Positions 12,101 through 27,100 are shown, numbered from the stretch's first letter. The stretch is 64,000 bases of DNA from Lichenostomus cassidix (GCA_008360975.2 CM039182.1:101153443-101217442); one strand, 5' to 3'. Numbers and translations: made by a program. The notes: a model not told the origin generated them from the letters alone.

Positions 12101-15100
12101 ATCCTTGCTGTAGTGCAGAATTTAAACAGGAGCCAAGACAAGCCTTAAGTTTAAGGAATGGAAGCTGCTGGCAAGATTACAGAGAAGAAAAAGGTTTTTT
12201 ATACAGAAGTATCATGAAAGGTAAGAAGAAAAAGGAAAGAAGAAAGGACTTTAATTACCACCTTTACTTAGCAATTATTCCAATCAGAACAGTCTATGAA
12301 TAGCACAATCCATACACTTATTATGTTGTGAATGGTCATTGCATTCCACTTTCAGTTTGTTTTTCTAGATAAGGCATTTTTTCAATAATATTGTGGAAAC
12401 AGAAAACTTCTATAATGCAATATCCGAGGTGGAAGAAGAGCCAAAGTTCTTTGTATAAATCAAACATTCATTGCTTGAGGCATATAGCAAAGTGGAGCTG
12501 GTAATTTTTAAGGTTTCCTTTCCTTTTGCAACTGACTCTACTTTCTAAAAAGCATCCGCTTCGCTTGCATCCAAAACAAAAACAACTTAATTAGATGGCA
12601 AATGGCTCACCTTGTGACCACAGGCTAACATTCCAATCTTGCATTATAATAAAACACTGCCTATAGTAAAACACACTCTGTCATTTTTGGTCAGCTAGCC
12701 TGATACCTAATGTACACATCCGGGGGCAGAATTGGCCATGTGAGTGCAAACGAAATAAATCTATCCTTTCAACAAAAGACAAATTACAATGTTAGAAAGC
12801 TAAGCCAAGCATATTGCCTAGGGTATCTGCAAGGTGCTTGCAGACTGTTCACCTGCTAGTTGTAAAGTCAGAAGATAGAGAACTAGAGGTCCTTGTGCTA
12901 CACTGATATGGCAGACCTGAGGCACTCGAATCTTAAAAAAAAAGCAGTACATTTCAAACATTTTTCAATTCATTTCACTTTTTTTGTTAAGCATGTATTT
13001 TTACTTATTGTTTTTTCTTTACTTCTACTACTACTTTTTCTTCTACTTATGAGGGTTCTTTAATCTTTCATACCAATTTCTTATGTGATTAAACACAGCA
13101 TCCACTGTCATTAATTATCTGATGATTACATAGCTTCACAAAATGGAAAGTTTCTGTGATTTTTGTGGTACATTTTGGATGCTTTGTAAAACTCTAAAAG
13201 TACATGAAGAAGGGTTTATGCCTTAAAACCTAGCTAGGTATACCCTGTGATACAGAACAGCTACTCTGCATCATAGCTGAGAAAAGCTTTCATGCAGAAT
13301 CATACACAAGCATTTAATTTGTGGTGACCAAAGGCTTGAGCATACAGTTTCTGATTTATCCATTAATTTCAATGTTTTCAGGAGTAAGATAGTTTGTCTG
13401 TGCTATTATGCATCACTGGTTTGTTCTTTCAACAAAAGTTACGAAGGCATTGCCTATCAAATGGAAGCATTTACTACAGTGCCCATCTTTAGGAATAGCA
13501 AGAAGCCTGCACAGATCCACCCTCCCCTTACTGAAGAGATAATGTTGGCAGTTGATTTAGCCTGTAAACACAACCTGGAGACATCTCTGCCTGGGAAAAC
13601 ATTGTCTCCAGTCCTCACAAGCTTTGCTGACTTGCCTTCTTTGGCAAGTTTGTGACTCCTAGGAAATGGATTCATAGTAGATTTGGTGCTAATGATATCC
13701 CTGGCTTGTAAATACTCCAATGTCATGTTTTGGTAACTTTGTCAGGAAACCAACCATAACCAAAGGGTTTGGAATGCATGTAGGACAGGTCTCAAAAATC
13801 CACATGGCAACTAGGATATTGTGGTTGTCAAGCAATGAGCCTGTCCTACCAGACTGATGACAAATTTAGTCTTGCAATCTGTCATGACATTTTCCCAGAG
13901 CAATTCAATTTCTGTGAACAAGACAGTTTTCCTTGGTCATTTTCCTGCAAGGTAGAAGGCTGGCAAAGAAGAGCACATTTGTTCAGCTCGTAATATCCAC
14001 TCTGAGATGAAATATCAGATCCACATTTATCCACTGGGCAAAAGATTTAATCTACGCAAATCATATGGCTTCCACATGTGATAAAAGACAGGACATTAAC
14101 TTTACAGATCACTCCACTGGAGAATGAAACAGCAATGAACAAAGAATGCTGAAGCCTAAGATTTCCTGATGGATGTCTAGGTTCTCCAGGGAATCTAAGA
14201 TCCTAAGTGAAGTATCAAAAGGACATCATCACTGCTTGCAGCTAATGCCATAAAGCTACAATAATTGAATGCAGTATTCATTCCTTATGCACAATCTTTG
14301 CTTGGCATGCATTTATCAGGAAAATACAATTTCTGGAATGCAACTTCTTTTTCCAGAAGGCATGGAAATACGGGCATATTGTCTCTTTTCAGTCCATTGT
14401 AGAGCTACCCCCAGCAGTTCACTGACTAGTTAATGATACCTAAAAATATAATGTGAGAATTGCTAAAAAGCCTCATGACTTTGTTTTCAGCTAAGGTACT
14501 ATTATGAAATAATATCATTATGAAAAAAGGTGAATCGGGGGCCTAACTGAAGGTCTGTACAAAGACACAGCATCTTTAGCAAAAGCTTCTCATTTATTTG
14601 CAGTTTTGGCAAGGAAAGCAGGCAACAGTTTCAGGCTACTTTAAAAGGCAGGGATATTATAACTCCTGGTCCCAGCCAGTTCTTCTTCTCAGGTGACACA
14701 AGGAATCTCAGGCAGAGAGCAGCTCTGCACATATTTCACATCTTGCTTTACTTTTGCAAAAAGAATTCTGCTAAAATACCCAGACTTTGTGGTTTAGTCA
14801 CTGTAAGGGTATAATTAGAATTAAAGGTCAAGTGTGCCTGCTTCAAAGCACTGCAAGTGTACAGAAATGTTGGTTGTAAGCTGGGAGCTTGACTGACACC
14901 TTCTAACTGTTCATAGAGAAACAGCATAGTGTTGATATATCCCACAATTTGCAGATGAGAGTTGTAGCAGCTACTGACGCATCTGGCAATACTGATGGAG
15001 TGGCTCCTGTTATCTCAAGAGGAGAGAGGAAGCAAGACTTCTAAAGTGATAGAAAGGTAACTCCAAAGGTGAGGAGCTGACCTAAAATGACCACTGCTAC

Positions 15101-16225
15101 TTGGTGCCAAACTAGAGCTAGAGCTGCAAAGACCTATGGAATTTGGAGACCCTTTTCCAAAATGATGCCCATATTTCTGTATTAGCATAATTATAAACAA
15201 TATATTTCATCAGCTAGTGTGCTTTCAGCGTGTTATCTGAACTGTTTCCAAAGCTTATTAGTTTGCTAACTAATAGCAAAGACGTTTTATTCAGCCTCTT
15301 TCGCTTTGTTAAAATGTCTCCTGGTAGATAGGTAAAATTGAAATAGTACAGAAAAACAGACTGCAGAATCAGAGTTTTCTGATACACTAGAGGAAAGCTT
15401 CCTACTTCTTAATACAAGACTTGTTCTTATCTTTGATTGCAAATTACATGTTTAGAACTCTTTTTTCCTGTTAGTGCTTGTGGATTTGATGAAGTATGTT
15501 TAAATTTATCCTGCGTTCTCCTTTTCTGTCTCTCAACATTTTTTTTAATCTTGGAGCATTTGTTTGCATGACCACATAACTCTGGTTCTCTTTCAAGTAG
15601 TACCCGTCAGGAACATTGAAACACAATGCACTGCTTTCCTTATGCCATAATTAAACAAATTCAGCTCTCAGAACACAATACAGAAGAGACTGACTGAAGT
15701 AGAGAGAATGTATTTTGTATTCCTAATTGCAACTTGAAATAAAAGAAAGGGAGACGATATGTGAGATAAAACCAAAAATAGATGAACATATTATTGAAGG
15801 AACTGTGCTCATATGCAAGAACCACTGTTTGTAAGTTTTTCATTAGCTTCTCACATACTGTATTTGACAGAATTACTGCTCTGTTTGCTGACTTAATCCA
15901 CTCTCCTCCAGATACTGACAATAATATCACTGTCAAACTTGGCACCTGTTTTTCATGTCCAAACATTGATTCTCCATCTTAGAGCCAATGTATTTCACAA
16001 GATTAAATTGTTATCATTATCAGGAAAATATTGATTAGACTGAAATCCCTACCTGTAAATTTATAGCCTTAATTTCCAGTCGTAGCCTTCATTTCATCTG
16101 TTGTCTCTGAGCAGATGAAGATGTAAAGCAGTTACTAACATGTCTCAAGCAAAATGTGAGCTAGTCTCTCATGTATTTATTAAAGTCTAATGAAAATAAT
16201 GAATAAATAATTACTTCTATATAAT

Positions 16226-16271
16226 TGCAGAGGGAAAAAAACCAAAACAAACAAACAAGCAAGCAAGCACC
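16226..16271. repeat. A-rich run with AAAC and AAGC units
   Basis: A run of A passes into repeated CAAA and then CAAG tetramers. It is simple sequence, of the sort that grows by replication slippage from an A-rich seed. Confidence 0.7.
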
Positions 16272-17609
16272 TGTTTAGGGCCAGACAACAGAAACTCAGA
16301 ATTACAAGCCACAGATCTTATAGCTGACTAATAACATAGACCAAATTCCACAAGAAAAAAAGCCCAATTCTTCTATTTGCAGAGCAAGAAAGAGGTTAAA
16401 GCACCCCAACATTAACCCCCCTCTAAGCCCCTGTACCTTCAGCCTATTACAAAAGCCAGTTCTCTCTGTGTCTGCGGTACCATCAAAATATGACTTCAGT
16501 CCCTAGGTTTCTGAAAGCCTCTTTGCCTGAGTTATCCTGGATAAATGAAGCCCTCTCTAGCATCCACATTTCTACCAGAACTGCCTTCTGACATTTCTTT
16601 CTTTACCCTGATACATTCTGTTTTCCATTTGTCATGTATTGTCTTGCTATATTTACCCTCCTGATCATTGGGATATACTAATTTTTCCTACGTAATTCCA
16701 GAGTCGAGATCCTCCTAATTCCCTCCTCATTCACTAAGCCTGTACTAATTATCTTCTCTGTCTGAATTCCTCACCCATGACCTCTGACTGTTCCTACTGT
16801 GAATCTGTGTTTTCTCTCCACTGCCTTTTTTGTTATCATTTTCATACTCTGCCCCTCAACACTTTTTCCTGTTACTCTTCAGGGCCATGATGATGTTAGT
16901 TAGCTACTGTAGAAACAACTCACAACACTTCTTGTAAAAGGGTCTGCAACAAGCATTGTGCTTTATCATTTCAGCAGGTGCCCTATTTCATATGTGCAAG
17001 TTGAAACTTGGACCTATAACCTTATGATAATTCAAGAAGAGGGTCAGAAGCAGCTTTTAAAATGCAGAGCAATTTGTCAAAGCAGCCTATGAATAAGAGC
17101 TCTTCTGAGCCTTAGAAACACATAAGGGCACTTTTCAACAGACAGTACACCTCCAACATGAACAAGAGTGCTGGGAGATCAAGGGTACCTTTTCTTCTTA
17201 CTAGCCTTAAAAAAAATAGTTTTTTGCTCCTTCAGTTACAAATCATCACCATCTGTACATAAAAAAAAATGAGGCATTTTCATAGCTAACAAAAAGTAAT
17301 TTGTATTTCTAGAAATTACACTGTTCTGATTTTATTAATTCAAAATGCATTTAAGGGACCAAACTAAGGATCAGAAGCTTGACTTCTTTTTTACCCAAAC
17401 CTCTGGTTTTGGTGATTAGAGCTGAACAAAGAAATGCACGTATATATTAGTTGTGTGAACCTTGCAAGTAGTCAACATGGACTTAAAAGGCGAAATTTGT
17501 AATGACTTGTGAGGTTATTTTCATGAAACTTATACTCCAGAAAAATATGGAGTGTCAATACCTCAGTGCCAAGAATACAGGAATGCATTTCTGGCAATGC
17601 ATGACATAT

Positions 17610-18430
17610 GACTTGCTTAGTAGATGAGGGAAAGGCTGGGGATGTTGTCAGCCTAGACTTTCCTGAAGTCTCTGACATCCCTCCCCACACCATTCTCCTG
17701 GAAAAACTGACTACTCATGGCTTGGAGGGGTGCACTATTTGTTGGACAAAACAGTCTGGATAGCCAGGCCACGGGAGTGGTGGTGAATAGAGCTACATCC
17801 AGCTGGTTGGCAGGAAGGCTCTACAGAGGGATCTGAACATGCTGGATTGACGGGCTAAGGCCAACTGGATGGTGTTCAACAAACCAAAGTCCCTGGTCCT
17901 GCACTTGGGTCACAATAATCCCAGACGGTGCTACAGGCTGAGGGAAGAGTCATTTCTTGTGGAAAAAGACCTGGGGGTGCTGGCTGATAGCAGCTGAACA
18001 TGAGCCAGCGTGTGCCCAGGTGGCCAAGAAGGCCAATGGCATGCTGGCCTGTATCAGCAATAGTGTGGCCCCCTGTACTCAGCACTGGTGAAACTGCACC
18101 TTGAGAGCTCTGCTGTCTTGGGCCCTGACTACCAGAAAGACACTGAAGTACTGGAAGATGTGCAGAGAAGGGCAGTGCAGCTGAGGAAGAGTCTGGAGCA
18201 CAAGGCTTATGAGGTGCAGCTGAGGGAGCTGGGGTTGTTTAGCCTGGACAAAAGAAGACTCAAGAGGGACCTTATTACTCTAACTTCTTAAAAGGAGGCT
18301 GTAGCCAGGTGGATGTTGTTCTCTTCTCCCGGGTAACAAGTGGACAGGAGGAAATGGCCTCAAGTTGCAATAAGAGAGGTTTAGATTGAAGATTAAGAAA
18401 AAAAATCTTCATGAGAAAGGTCTAAACTGA
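17610..18430 (+). mobile_element. CR1 LINE fragment, internal RT region (copy C)
   Basis: This is a plus-strand CR1 relic, antisense to PTPRM. The early part encodes a decayed reverse transcriptase segment (DVVSLDFPE, corresponding to the family LDFSKAFD region). The later part matches the C-terminal tail (QKDTEVLEDVQRRAVQLRK, then LRELGLFSLDKRRLKRDLI). The frame is broken by stops and indels. The copy fades out after the TTTAGATTGAAGATTAAGAA region near 18430, without the usual 3' octamer repeats, so both ends appear truncated or decayed. Boundaries are approximate. Confidence 0.92.
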
Positions 18431-18868
18431 ATATTTTCACACCTCTAGGCCTGCTGGTCACCCTGTTTACTTGGAAACTGACTATCTGGGAAACCTACAT
18501 GCATAATCTCAAAAAAGCAAAAAAAAGCTCTATGCTTTTTTCCAAAAGCTATTTCTAAAACCCTAACGAAGACACATGAAGAATTAAAGGCCTTTAGAAC
18601 AACTAATTAGACTACATGCAAGAAACAGAACTCTTCCTCACCTCTACCAAATTAGAAGAATACAAAAAATAGACTTGCTAGAAACACATCACACAGAAAA
18701 TTAAATACATTTTATTTCTTTGACAAGGCAGCAAGCCTCAAGTTTGGAAACAGAGTAGCAGATACATATGTTTTGACTTTATTAAGCTTTCTAACACTAT
18801 TTTAAATAAGTTTTCTATTACTCAAAGAAGCTAACGAGGATTAGGCTAAATTAAGATTTTACATTATG

Positions 18869-18973
18869 CACACACCCAAAACAAAAAAAAAAAAACACCC
18901 AAACCACACCCCAACACCAACCACAACCAACAACAAACCAAAAAAACAAAACAAAAACACCCCCACAAACACA
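18869..18973. repeat. 105-nt tract containing only A and C
   Basis: Every base from 18869 to 18973 is A or C, and the G-free stretch continues to 18984. It is a mixture of A runs, CCAA, ACAA and CCCC motifs, not one repeated unit. The PTPRM-sense strand is therefore pure T/G here. An apparent Lys/Thr/Pro-rich open frame across it is a by-product of composition. Confidence 0.95.
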
Positions 18974-20808
18974 TTCATTACTCTGCTAGCTGCTCAACAG
19001 CGACAATTATGGACTCAAAGAAAAATTCCATTGGAAAAAGGCACAGGAAATGTAGTGATCTGGTACCCTGCCAAAGCAGAGCTAAAAGGCATCTGTCTAG
19101 GATCTGTAGCCATTCAAAATTATCACCAGTGGTGTGTGCAACAGCAAAGTTGAGAAGATCTTGGCCAACAATTCAGGAAAAAATAGAGGAATAATCCCAC
19201 CCTACCACCAGCCATCAGGACACTATTCCTAAATTAAAACTGTGAGATGCTACATAAAGGTAGGAACAATGAATTGCAGCAACTTTTTTATTATTCTTAT
19301 TTAGCAGGACCATATGTGAATAAGGTAACACTGTTGGGACTACTTAGGACTCAATCAGAATGCCATGTTCAGGTAGTGGATAACCTTTTCTCTGTGTCTA
19401 CAGCTGAAAAATAAGAGATATGCACTGCAGCAAAGACTGAGCTTAGGGATTGGAAAAAACTTCTAACTGCATTAACTGCAGGAATGGGCGGGATGAAGAA
19501 ATTACAAAATCTAATTTCTTTGAGAACTTTCAGAAAGCTAGTCAAAAAGATGTCACAAAGAACATAAATGTAGCCGACATGCTTTATAACACTTCCAGAC
19601 AGGGAAGGAAGAGAAGGCCTCTTGAAAGTCTTTCCATTCTAGGACCCTATGAAAAGCAAACCATGGGGACACACAGAAATGGAAAAACATACTAAACAAT
19701 TTATTTAGGGTTTGCCTTGCCTTTTTTTTTTGCCACAGATTTTACTAAGAAATATTCAAATATTATTATTGCACCATTATTCTGAAACATAGCTCTCAGT
19801 TACTAATGTGGTTTGCTTTGGGCAAGCCCCTAGGAAATTCAATTTGACATTGTTTCCTTGAATAAGGTTTCTTAGTAAAGAACATGAGAAATTTAAAAAG
19901 AAAACAGAGAGGACTGCTTTCTTTCCAAGCAGAAGTTTGCCATTAATTGTTCCCTCCCATGCTTACCTTTTGAAATCCAGTGCTATGTGTGGACTACATA
20001 TCTAAAGCTTCCAGAAATCTAGACAAAGGGAAGTGTAACTTCCCCATTGGCAATGCTTGACATCAGCATTAGAAAGAAAATGTTACTGACTCCTTTGAGA
20101 CAGCAGTATGTGATGAATAGAGAAGATGCAGAGCTCCAGGCTAACAGGTGGAATGCAGCAGTCTCATCTATATTTTGTGACTGTAGCTTCAGAATTCTAC
20201 CTACAGTACTGTGTTCCAGAAATAAAGTTTTAATTTTAGCATTAAAAAGACCTCACAAAAAAATCCTACACCATCTTGCATTTGATTGCAATCACAATGA
20301 TGATAATAGCCTGTGTACTACACATCCTTTTTTAATCTGCCAGTAACTTCATAGTTTCAGGAAACTTAAAATCCAACTCTGATGTCAAGAAATCCTTAAT
20401 TCTAAAACCTGTCTGCACATCAACATCATTAACTTCTTGCTCTTGTTGACTGGCTAACCCCACTTCTTCCCAAGGCAGTGGCTGGTGGCTCTCTGATTTT
20501 AAAATTTGGGATATAATCTCTCTGGGGGCTTGTCTGCATGTGCAGGAGAGAGAATGCACACAGAAGTACTTGAACTTGAGTGATCATTTACAAATTAGCA
20601 CTTCTCTCTGCTAAAAGGAGGTAGCTCACCTAGATATTAAATGGCATCCTAGCTTCATCCAGTTGAGATTTTCTTCCACTCCTAAAGAAGCTGAAATGTA
20701 ATGATGTCATGCCAATAAAAGTTTCATTTCTTTTGATAAGTAGGCCAAAGTAGCAGATGTCTGGTTTAGCCTGGAGGAAAGGATGTTTAATGGTGTGTGA
20801 CAAATAAA

Positions 20809-20827
20809 AAGAAAAAAAAAAAAAAAA
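20809..20827. repeat. Poly(A) run
   Basis: A nearly uninterrupted A run on the plus strand. No retrogene sequence was recognised immediately upstream. Confidence 0.8.
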
Positions 20828-23800
20828 CCAGCAACATTTTTCAATAGTGCCTACTTTAAAAATGTTGTTTTACTGAATTATTTAAGTTGTACATCCCTAC
20901 TTATATTGCATTAGAATAACAGTAATAATTTCTCATTCAAGACCAGGTATTAAAAATCACCACAGTGACCTTTAATGTACTTAATAGTTAGCTCTTGATT
21001 TTATTAAAGTCTTGACCCACTACTTATCTCCTGAATGGCCATCTACCAAAAGTGGAAAATAATGGAGCTAAACACAAGGAATCAATTGTGTCACTCCTTT
21101 CAAGCCCTCCACACGTCTATGCTGCCAAATCCAGTCGGCTCACTTGACTGGTTTAAAATGCAACACTGGTTTCCCAGAGAGGATAATAGACTAGTGTATA
21201 AACAGAATTTATTTTAAAAAACCAAGAAGGCAGGCCAACTGATAGAAACCTTACGGGGGCTGGGGGGTGGAGGTGATTTTTTGAAAGGGAACAGATACTA
21301 TATTAGATATTATATTTATATACTATTAATGTAGTTTCCAATAGCACTCTACTAAAAAACCCACATAACAATTTTAATTTATTAAAAATAATAAAATTAT
21401 AAAACTAAATTATCAAGAAAGCAGACAATATTCTATCAGTAGTGCCTAATCTAACACAAATAATAATTACCACATATTACCAAAGGGCTCAAATTACATA
21501 ATTAATCAAATCTCTACATATCTCTAGTAAATATCTAGTCTTTCATTATGGATATTTGTTAAAATATTTAGTGTTATACAGAATATAGTTTTAAAAATAT
21601 TTCTTCCATATTAATGTTTTTGGAATAAAAACTCTGTAGAGTTGTGGACTAGATTATTTAATTCATTTTGATATTCAAATTCTCTTCAGTATTTATGCAG
21701 GGCTCTTGCACACACTGTGATGTCAGACTAACACAAGGGAACAGGACAAATAGCACAAACCTGAACGGGGCAACCCTCCACACCAAATCCTGTCCTCCAC
21801 AGTCTGTGTGCAGGCTACATTCCTCCCTTTCCCTTTTCACACACTATAAATATTTAACAAATATAAGTGCATTTCTCCTACTTTTCACCAAAAGTCATGG
21901 ACACAGAAACAAAATTTGTCTTTCACTACTCTACTGCATGTTTTTACATTTTACAGAAATTCATACTCCAGAAGTTTCTTTGGAGAGAAAGGTGGAAAAG
22001 GCGAGGTCTTATTTTAGGATGCTTCAGAAGAAGCTTTAAGAAAACAGTTGACTTTCTTTTTACTGTTAAGAATGAAGTAAGGAAAATAGCAGCAGAATTT
22101 GTGAATAACCCCATGTTATTTTGCCTATTATGTGCGGCGATTGTTGTGTAGGTCATTCGTGCAAAGCAGTGATTAGGGTCAGTGTAGAAAGAACTGTACA
22201 CATTGTACATCATCACACACACAGTCTATGCCCTTTCATACTGTGATTTAGTCTGCAGTGGATGCTCTAAATAACATGGTAATTGCAGATTTATTGAAAG
22301 GAGACAATTTCAGCAGTTCAGTGAGCTTATCAGAATGAGTTTTGCAGATGAAACTGCACAACATTTTTAGAAATGGAATGTGAAGGACAGAAAGGAGCAA
22401 AGTCTTTTTCTTCAAGGCTCTGGCTGGCTACCAGAGCATGCAAGTGGATATTGGTAATTGACAATTTTTCTCTGGATTTATAGCAATACATTACTGGGCT
22501 GCAACATAAATGCCGAGCAGTCACGGGGACTGGTGCATATTTTCCACAGCAGAAGCTTTTTTTGACAAGATCTACAGACTTAGCTGACTGCAGACTCATA
22601 CTACTCATACATAAAGAGTTCCCCACTCAGAACCCACAAGCAAGGAGCAGGTTCCCTTCTGTAAAGCTCTTGCCTTCATTATTGCCTACTTTGATACCAA
22701 CTTTCCACATTTCACTTAGCAGTAAACAACTGAGGCATAATGTACCTTTAAGAGGCAATTATCCTCACAGTGCTAATTGCTATGTAATATTTCTGCACTT
22801 AAGAGTAACAGAATACAAATGTTTGCCTTCTGCAGAAGCAATATGAGGATGAAAAAGCTACTTCACTAAACTATCAAGGTTTCACCCACACAAGTAAACA
22901 GCAAAAACTGAAAATATAAATGCATGAACAACAACTCCATCCATACAATTTACTTGAGCATGACTTAGTAAAGTGCTTTTGAGCACACAGTTTAGTCGCC
23001 AGCTACCTGAAACGTTCAAGCATATCTGATCTGTAGAACGATTTCAGATAAGACAGGCTCTGCAGGAGATCCTCTGTCCTTTTGGACTGGTAGAGACCAG
23101 GAGGGACACATCAAAGAACGTCCAAAGATACTCACTAGTTGCTTGTGTTTTGGGACCTGAACTGAGCCTTACAAGTACCTACTAAATAAAGTTTTGTCAT
23201 ACACAGTGCCCAGAGTACCGCAATCATGCATGAAAAGAAGCAAGGAAAAAGAAAAAGCAATTGATTTTACGTTTGACTGCTATTTTTCTCACAAACCAAT
23301 AAATTATCTTTTCTTCTTTAATATTAAATGTACAATGGGAAAAATAAAAGAAATAGGAAATTATTATAACAAGTGCAACCCCCAGTCTAACACACCGTCA
23401 TTTGAATAACATTAGCTTTACTTATGCTAATGTATCTGTGTTCTATCTTGACTAAGTGGAACTGAAAGGAGTAGAAAAAAATGAAGGAAGAGAATCAGGG
23501 AAGCAACTCAGATGAAGCAACAGGAGAATCCATCTTTATTCCTTGGTTTATGACTTCCTCCCATATCCACTACCTCTGCATTTTTTTCCATTTTTTATGA
23601 AGAATGTAAATTAACAAAACAAACTACACAATGATGGGAAAGAAATCCTTTAAGTGCTAGTTTTGTTTCAGCAAAATGTAGTATTATATGTGTGTCGCTA
23701 GAAAAAATTTCATAGTGTGAAATGAATTCACATGAAGAGAGACACAGACTAAAAGTTAGCTTTATATTTCAAAAACAGCAGTGAATTAAGACAAGTGAAA

Positions 23801-26800
23801 GTCCTAGAAGTAAATGATTATGCAGCTCTTTTTCATTCTTCCTTGCAATTTTACCCTGGTATGATCAATATTAAGCTTCATAAGTGAAGAAAAATTTTTT
23901 TTTTTCCAATCATGAGTTCCACACCACTGAAAGAAATGCATTAGGGAACATACACATTGCCCTTTGCAAGTTATTAATGTGCTTTACATGCTCGGAAAGT
24001 AGTGCTGAAATGAATAACAAAACATGCCTTGCTGCTGTAGCTGTGGGGTCTTTTCACCACCATCCCTTCAGCCTTTTCCAACAACACTTAAAAAGAACTA
24101 ATCACCTCCTAATTTTGCTTTTTGGATGCTGACATTGGCATGATATGAGGCCATAGGACAAAAGCCTGCTCTCAACTTTCCCTGCTGGGGCTTAGAAGTG
24201 CTGCTCTAGTTGAACTTGCTGGGCTCAGAGCTGCTCCTCCTCTGGCCCCAAGTGTCTGGGTAACACAAGCTGAGTCACTCTCTCTAAACTGCACCTGAAA
24301 GCACCATTTGCTTTCAGAGCCACAGAATTTAATGGAGGTAAAACAAATGTTCAAAGTCAAGTTTTTCAAGCTTTTGTGCAACAGAAAGCCATGGATAGGT
24401 GCATTAGCAGTCTTGCAGAGTGGAACAATCAAAGAAGGTTTTCGTTGCTTGTCTTATGGGTAATACCCATTTCCAAATACAGGAATGAATCTGTGAAAAG
24501 AATCACAACTATTACTCCTTGCAAAAGACAGCCTTCTGCCTTGAGAATCATGTGCTTTGTTAAAAACTTCATAAAAGGATAATTAAAAAAAATATTTGTT
24601 TCTTAACACATTCACTGTTCTGCACGAAGGTTTTTTTCTATAAGATCTATTCTAAAAACAATATACGTAGATGAAAAGAAGAGGTGTGGGGTTTTTTTCT
24701 CAAAAATTTTATTTTAAGCTTAATAATGAAACATTTCACCACCTTTCTTCCTCACCCATTAATTTTCCCAGTGTGTGTCATCAGCTGTTTACTGATTTTT
24801 TTAACATCTATTTTGCATTGTACAGGACTTCACTGTCAAGCTCCTACTGTACACATCTGATAGTCTGCAATTTCCATGCTATGTAGGAGGACGATCTGAT
24901 ATTGGTAGCTAAAATGGCAGCAATATTAGCACCTTGCTAAGTTGGCAAAGACTTCTTATGTAATGTTCCTCTGCTAATATACTGTACATTCCAATCGGGA
25001 AATAACAGTCTGAAAACTATTCACCTACATTTTACAGTTCATCTCCATACTAAAATACTTGATGATCCTCTGAGGGGCCTGTCAGGGCATATGCCATCTT
25101 AAAATTTTGCAATTTGCATAACCAGGCATGGATGGTAGGTAATTTTGCGAAAATATTCCACAACAGAGCTGAAATTCTGTCTTTTCCGAACATTACTAAG
25201 ATATTTGACAGCATTAAAAATTAAAATGCTTTATTTTCTTATAAAATTTGCATCATACTTGAGTTAGTAATAAAGAGGTTCATCCAAATAAGGATTTTAG
25301 TTTGTTAATATGCCCCAGAGTCACAGCATGTTCCTATTACTTCAGAAGCTATAAAAATTAAAATGTTTTTGGGCATTATCTGACTGCTCCTCAACACAGC
25401 TACTGTAGTTTGTGTGCAGAACATGACGACTACAGAACGGAGTTTTATTTCATTTTGTAGCTTTCTTGATTTCTTAACTAAATACCTCCAGAGAGGAGGT
25501 AGATTACACGATAGAAGAGGTACTGAACAGACACACAGTAAAATAGTAAACATCTGGTTTTTTGGTACATCACCAACTCTGGCAATCCTAAAGCTCAGAC
25601 TCTAGAGCAGAAGCTTTAATCCCAATATATCGTATTTCCAGCCACCATTTAGAGCCTACTGCTCAGGAGGCGAAAGATTTTCCAAAGCTTTTTTAACCAA
25701 AGCCATTTCTGAGAATAGAAACTTTGTGAACATGGCTCTTCCTTAGGACAATAAGCTTTTAAACCTTTAAATATCCTGAGAGACTTGTTCCTTCTTTGCA
25801 GGCCTCATGAGTAGGATTTAACAGCTCACATGAAACCACATAAAACCCTAGATTTTGTTCCACCACTTTCTACCAGGTTTAATAGAACTATAATTTGAGT
25901 TAGATGGGCCATATTTAAGTGTCCATAGACATAACATTCCACCAAACCACCCAGACTAAGGCTGTGGAAACTACCCTGGGTTAGATGTTGTCACCATGGC
26001 TGCCTGAAAAAGCAAGAAGCACACCCAGCAGCAGCTGAAAAAGACTGGAACAGTTATACTTGTGACTACCAAGAAAAAAAAAATCCTCTTAATTAATAGA
26101 GAACTGTGCAAGTTAACTAGTTCAGATAAAACAATCTATAGCCCTTTGTTCAAATTTGCTTGAGAATGGCTTATTTAACCTAAAAAAGTTCCTAGTTACC
26201 TTAACATTATGTGAAAATTTAGGGAGTGAACACAGATTTTACTCAGGCTATATCTGGCTCATATACAAGACTGGACCAAAAGGATCTCTTAAGATGCTTA
26301 AGTTAAACATTGTGCCACAAGAAAACTGCACAGGATTTAGAATTTGTCTGATTAGCATTTGGCCAACTTGTGCCTCATGCCTCAAAAAACCAGTGTAAGG
26401 CCAGAACTCCAATTAAACCAGTACAGCCTTATGGGTATATCACAAGCTACAGGGCCAGTCAAGTTTGCATGGCTGGGAGCAACTAAATTGAAGATACAAT
26501 GAATCACCTATTGCTCAGAGTAGTGGTAAAATGAGATAATTGAGACAGAATAAAAACCTTCTAGGTGATAAAAAACATTTGTCTAAATTATGCTACTGCA
26601 ATATTGAAATGTTACGTGCAATATGGATGCAACAGAGAAAAGACAGCCTGTGGAGAAGGCTCAGGAGGAAATGCCAACTCAACCTGAGGGGTCCAAGGCA
26701 CAACCTCATGCAAACACAGCCATGCAGGTTCCAGACCCAAGCTGGCAGCCAGCTCAGGTCTCCGCACTGGTGGCACAACCGACCTAAAATGAGATAATCT

Positions 26801-27100
26801 ACCTCTGGATAACTGTGTGGCTCCATTTCCTAGCAATGTACTTTGTGATGGCTGATCATTATAATTAGAATTGCTGTTGCTAGAAAAATAGCAGCTAAGA
26901 AATTAGCAGCCCAAGCAAGTAAAAGCAAAATAAATATTCAGTGTTGTGGGTTTCACCTGGAATTTCTTCCTAGTCTACATGTCACACAGCATCATCAATT
27001 TCCTTCAATGTATATAATATAGCTACTAATTTTATGTCATATAGCTATAATATATAGCTACAAGCATAACATTAGGTAATAATATAGCTTAAATATAATC

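Larger units (their letters stand above)
7406..17609. other. Intronic sequence with no recognised feature
   Basis: This is mostly AT-rich unique intron. A less AT-rich patch lies at about 7540-7800 and has no recognised identity. Short inverted repeats occur near 9092-9140. An AAAC/AAGC-type low-complexity run lies near 16230-16270. No exon or RNA gene was recognised. Confidence 0.6.

Noticed and set aside
18866..19153. 95-codon Lys/Thr/Pro-rich plus-strand open frame
   Set aside because: Its first third is a translation of the A/C-only tract, and the rest has no recognisable domain.
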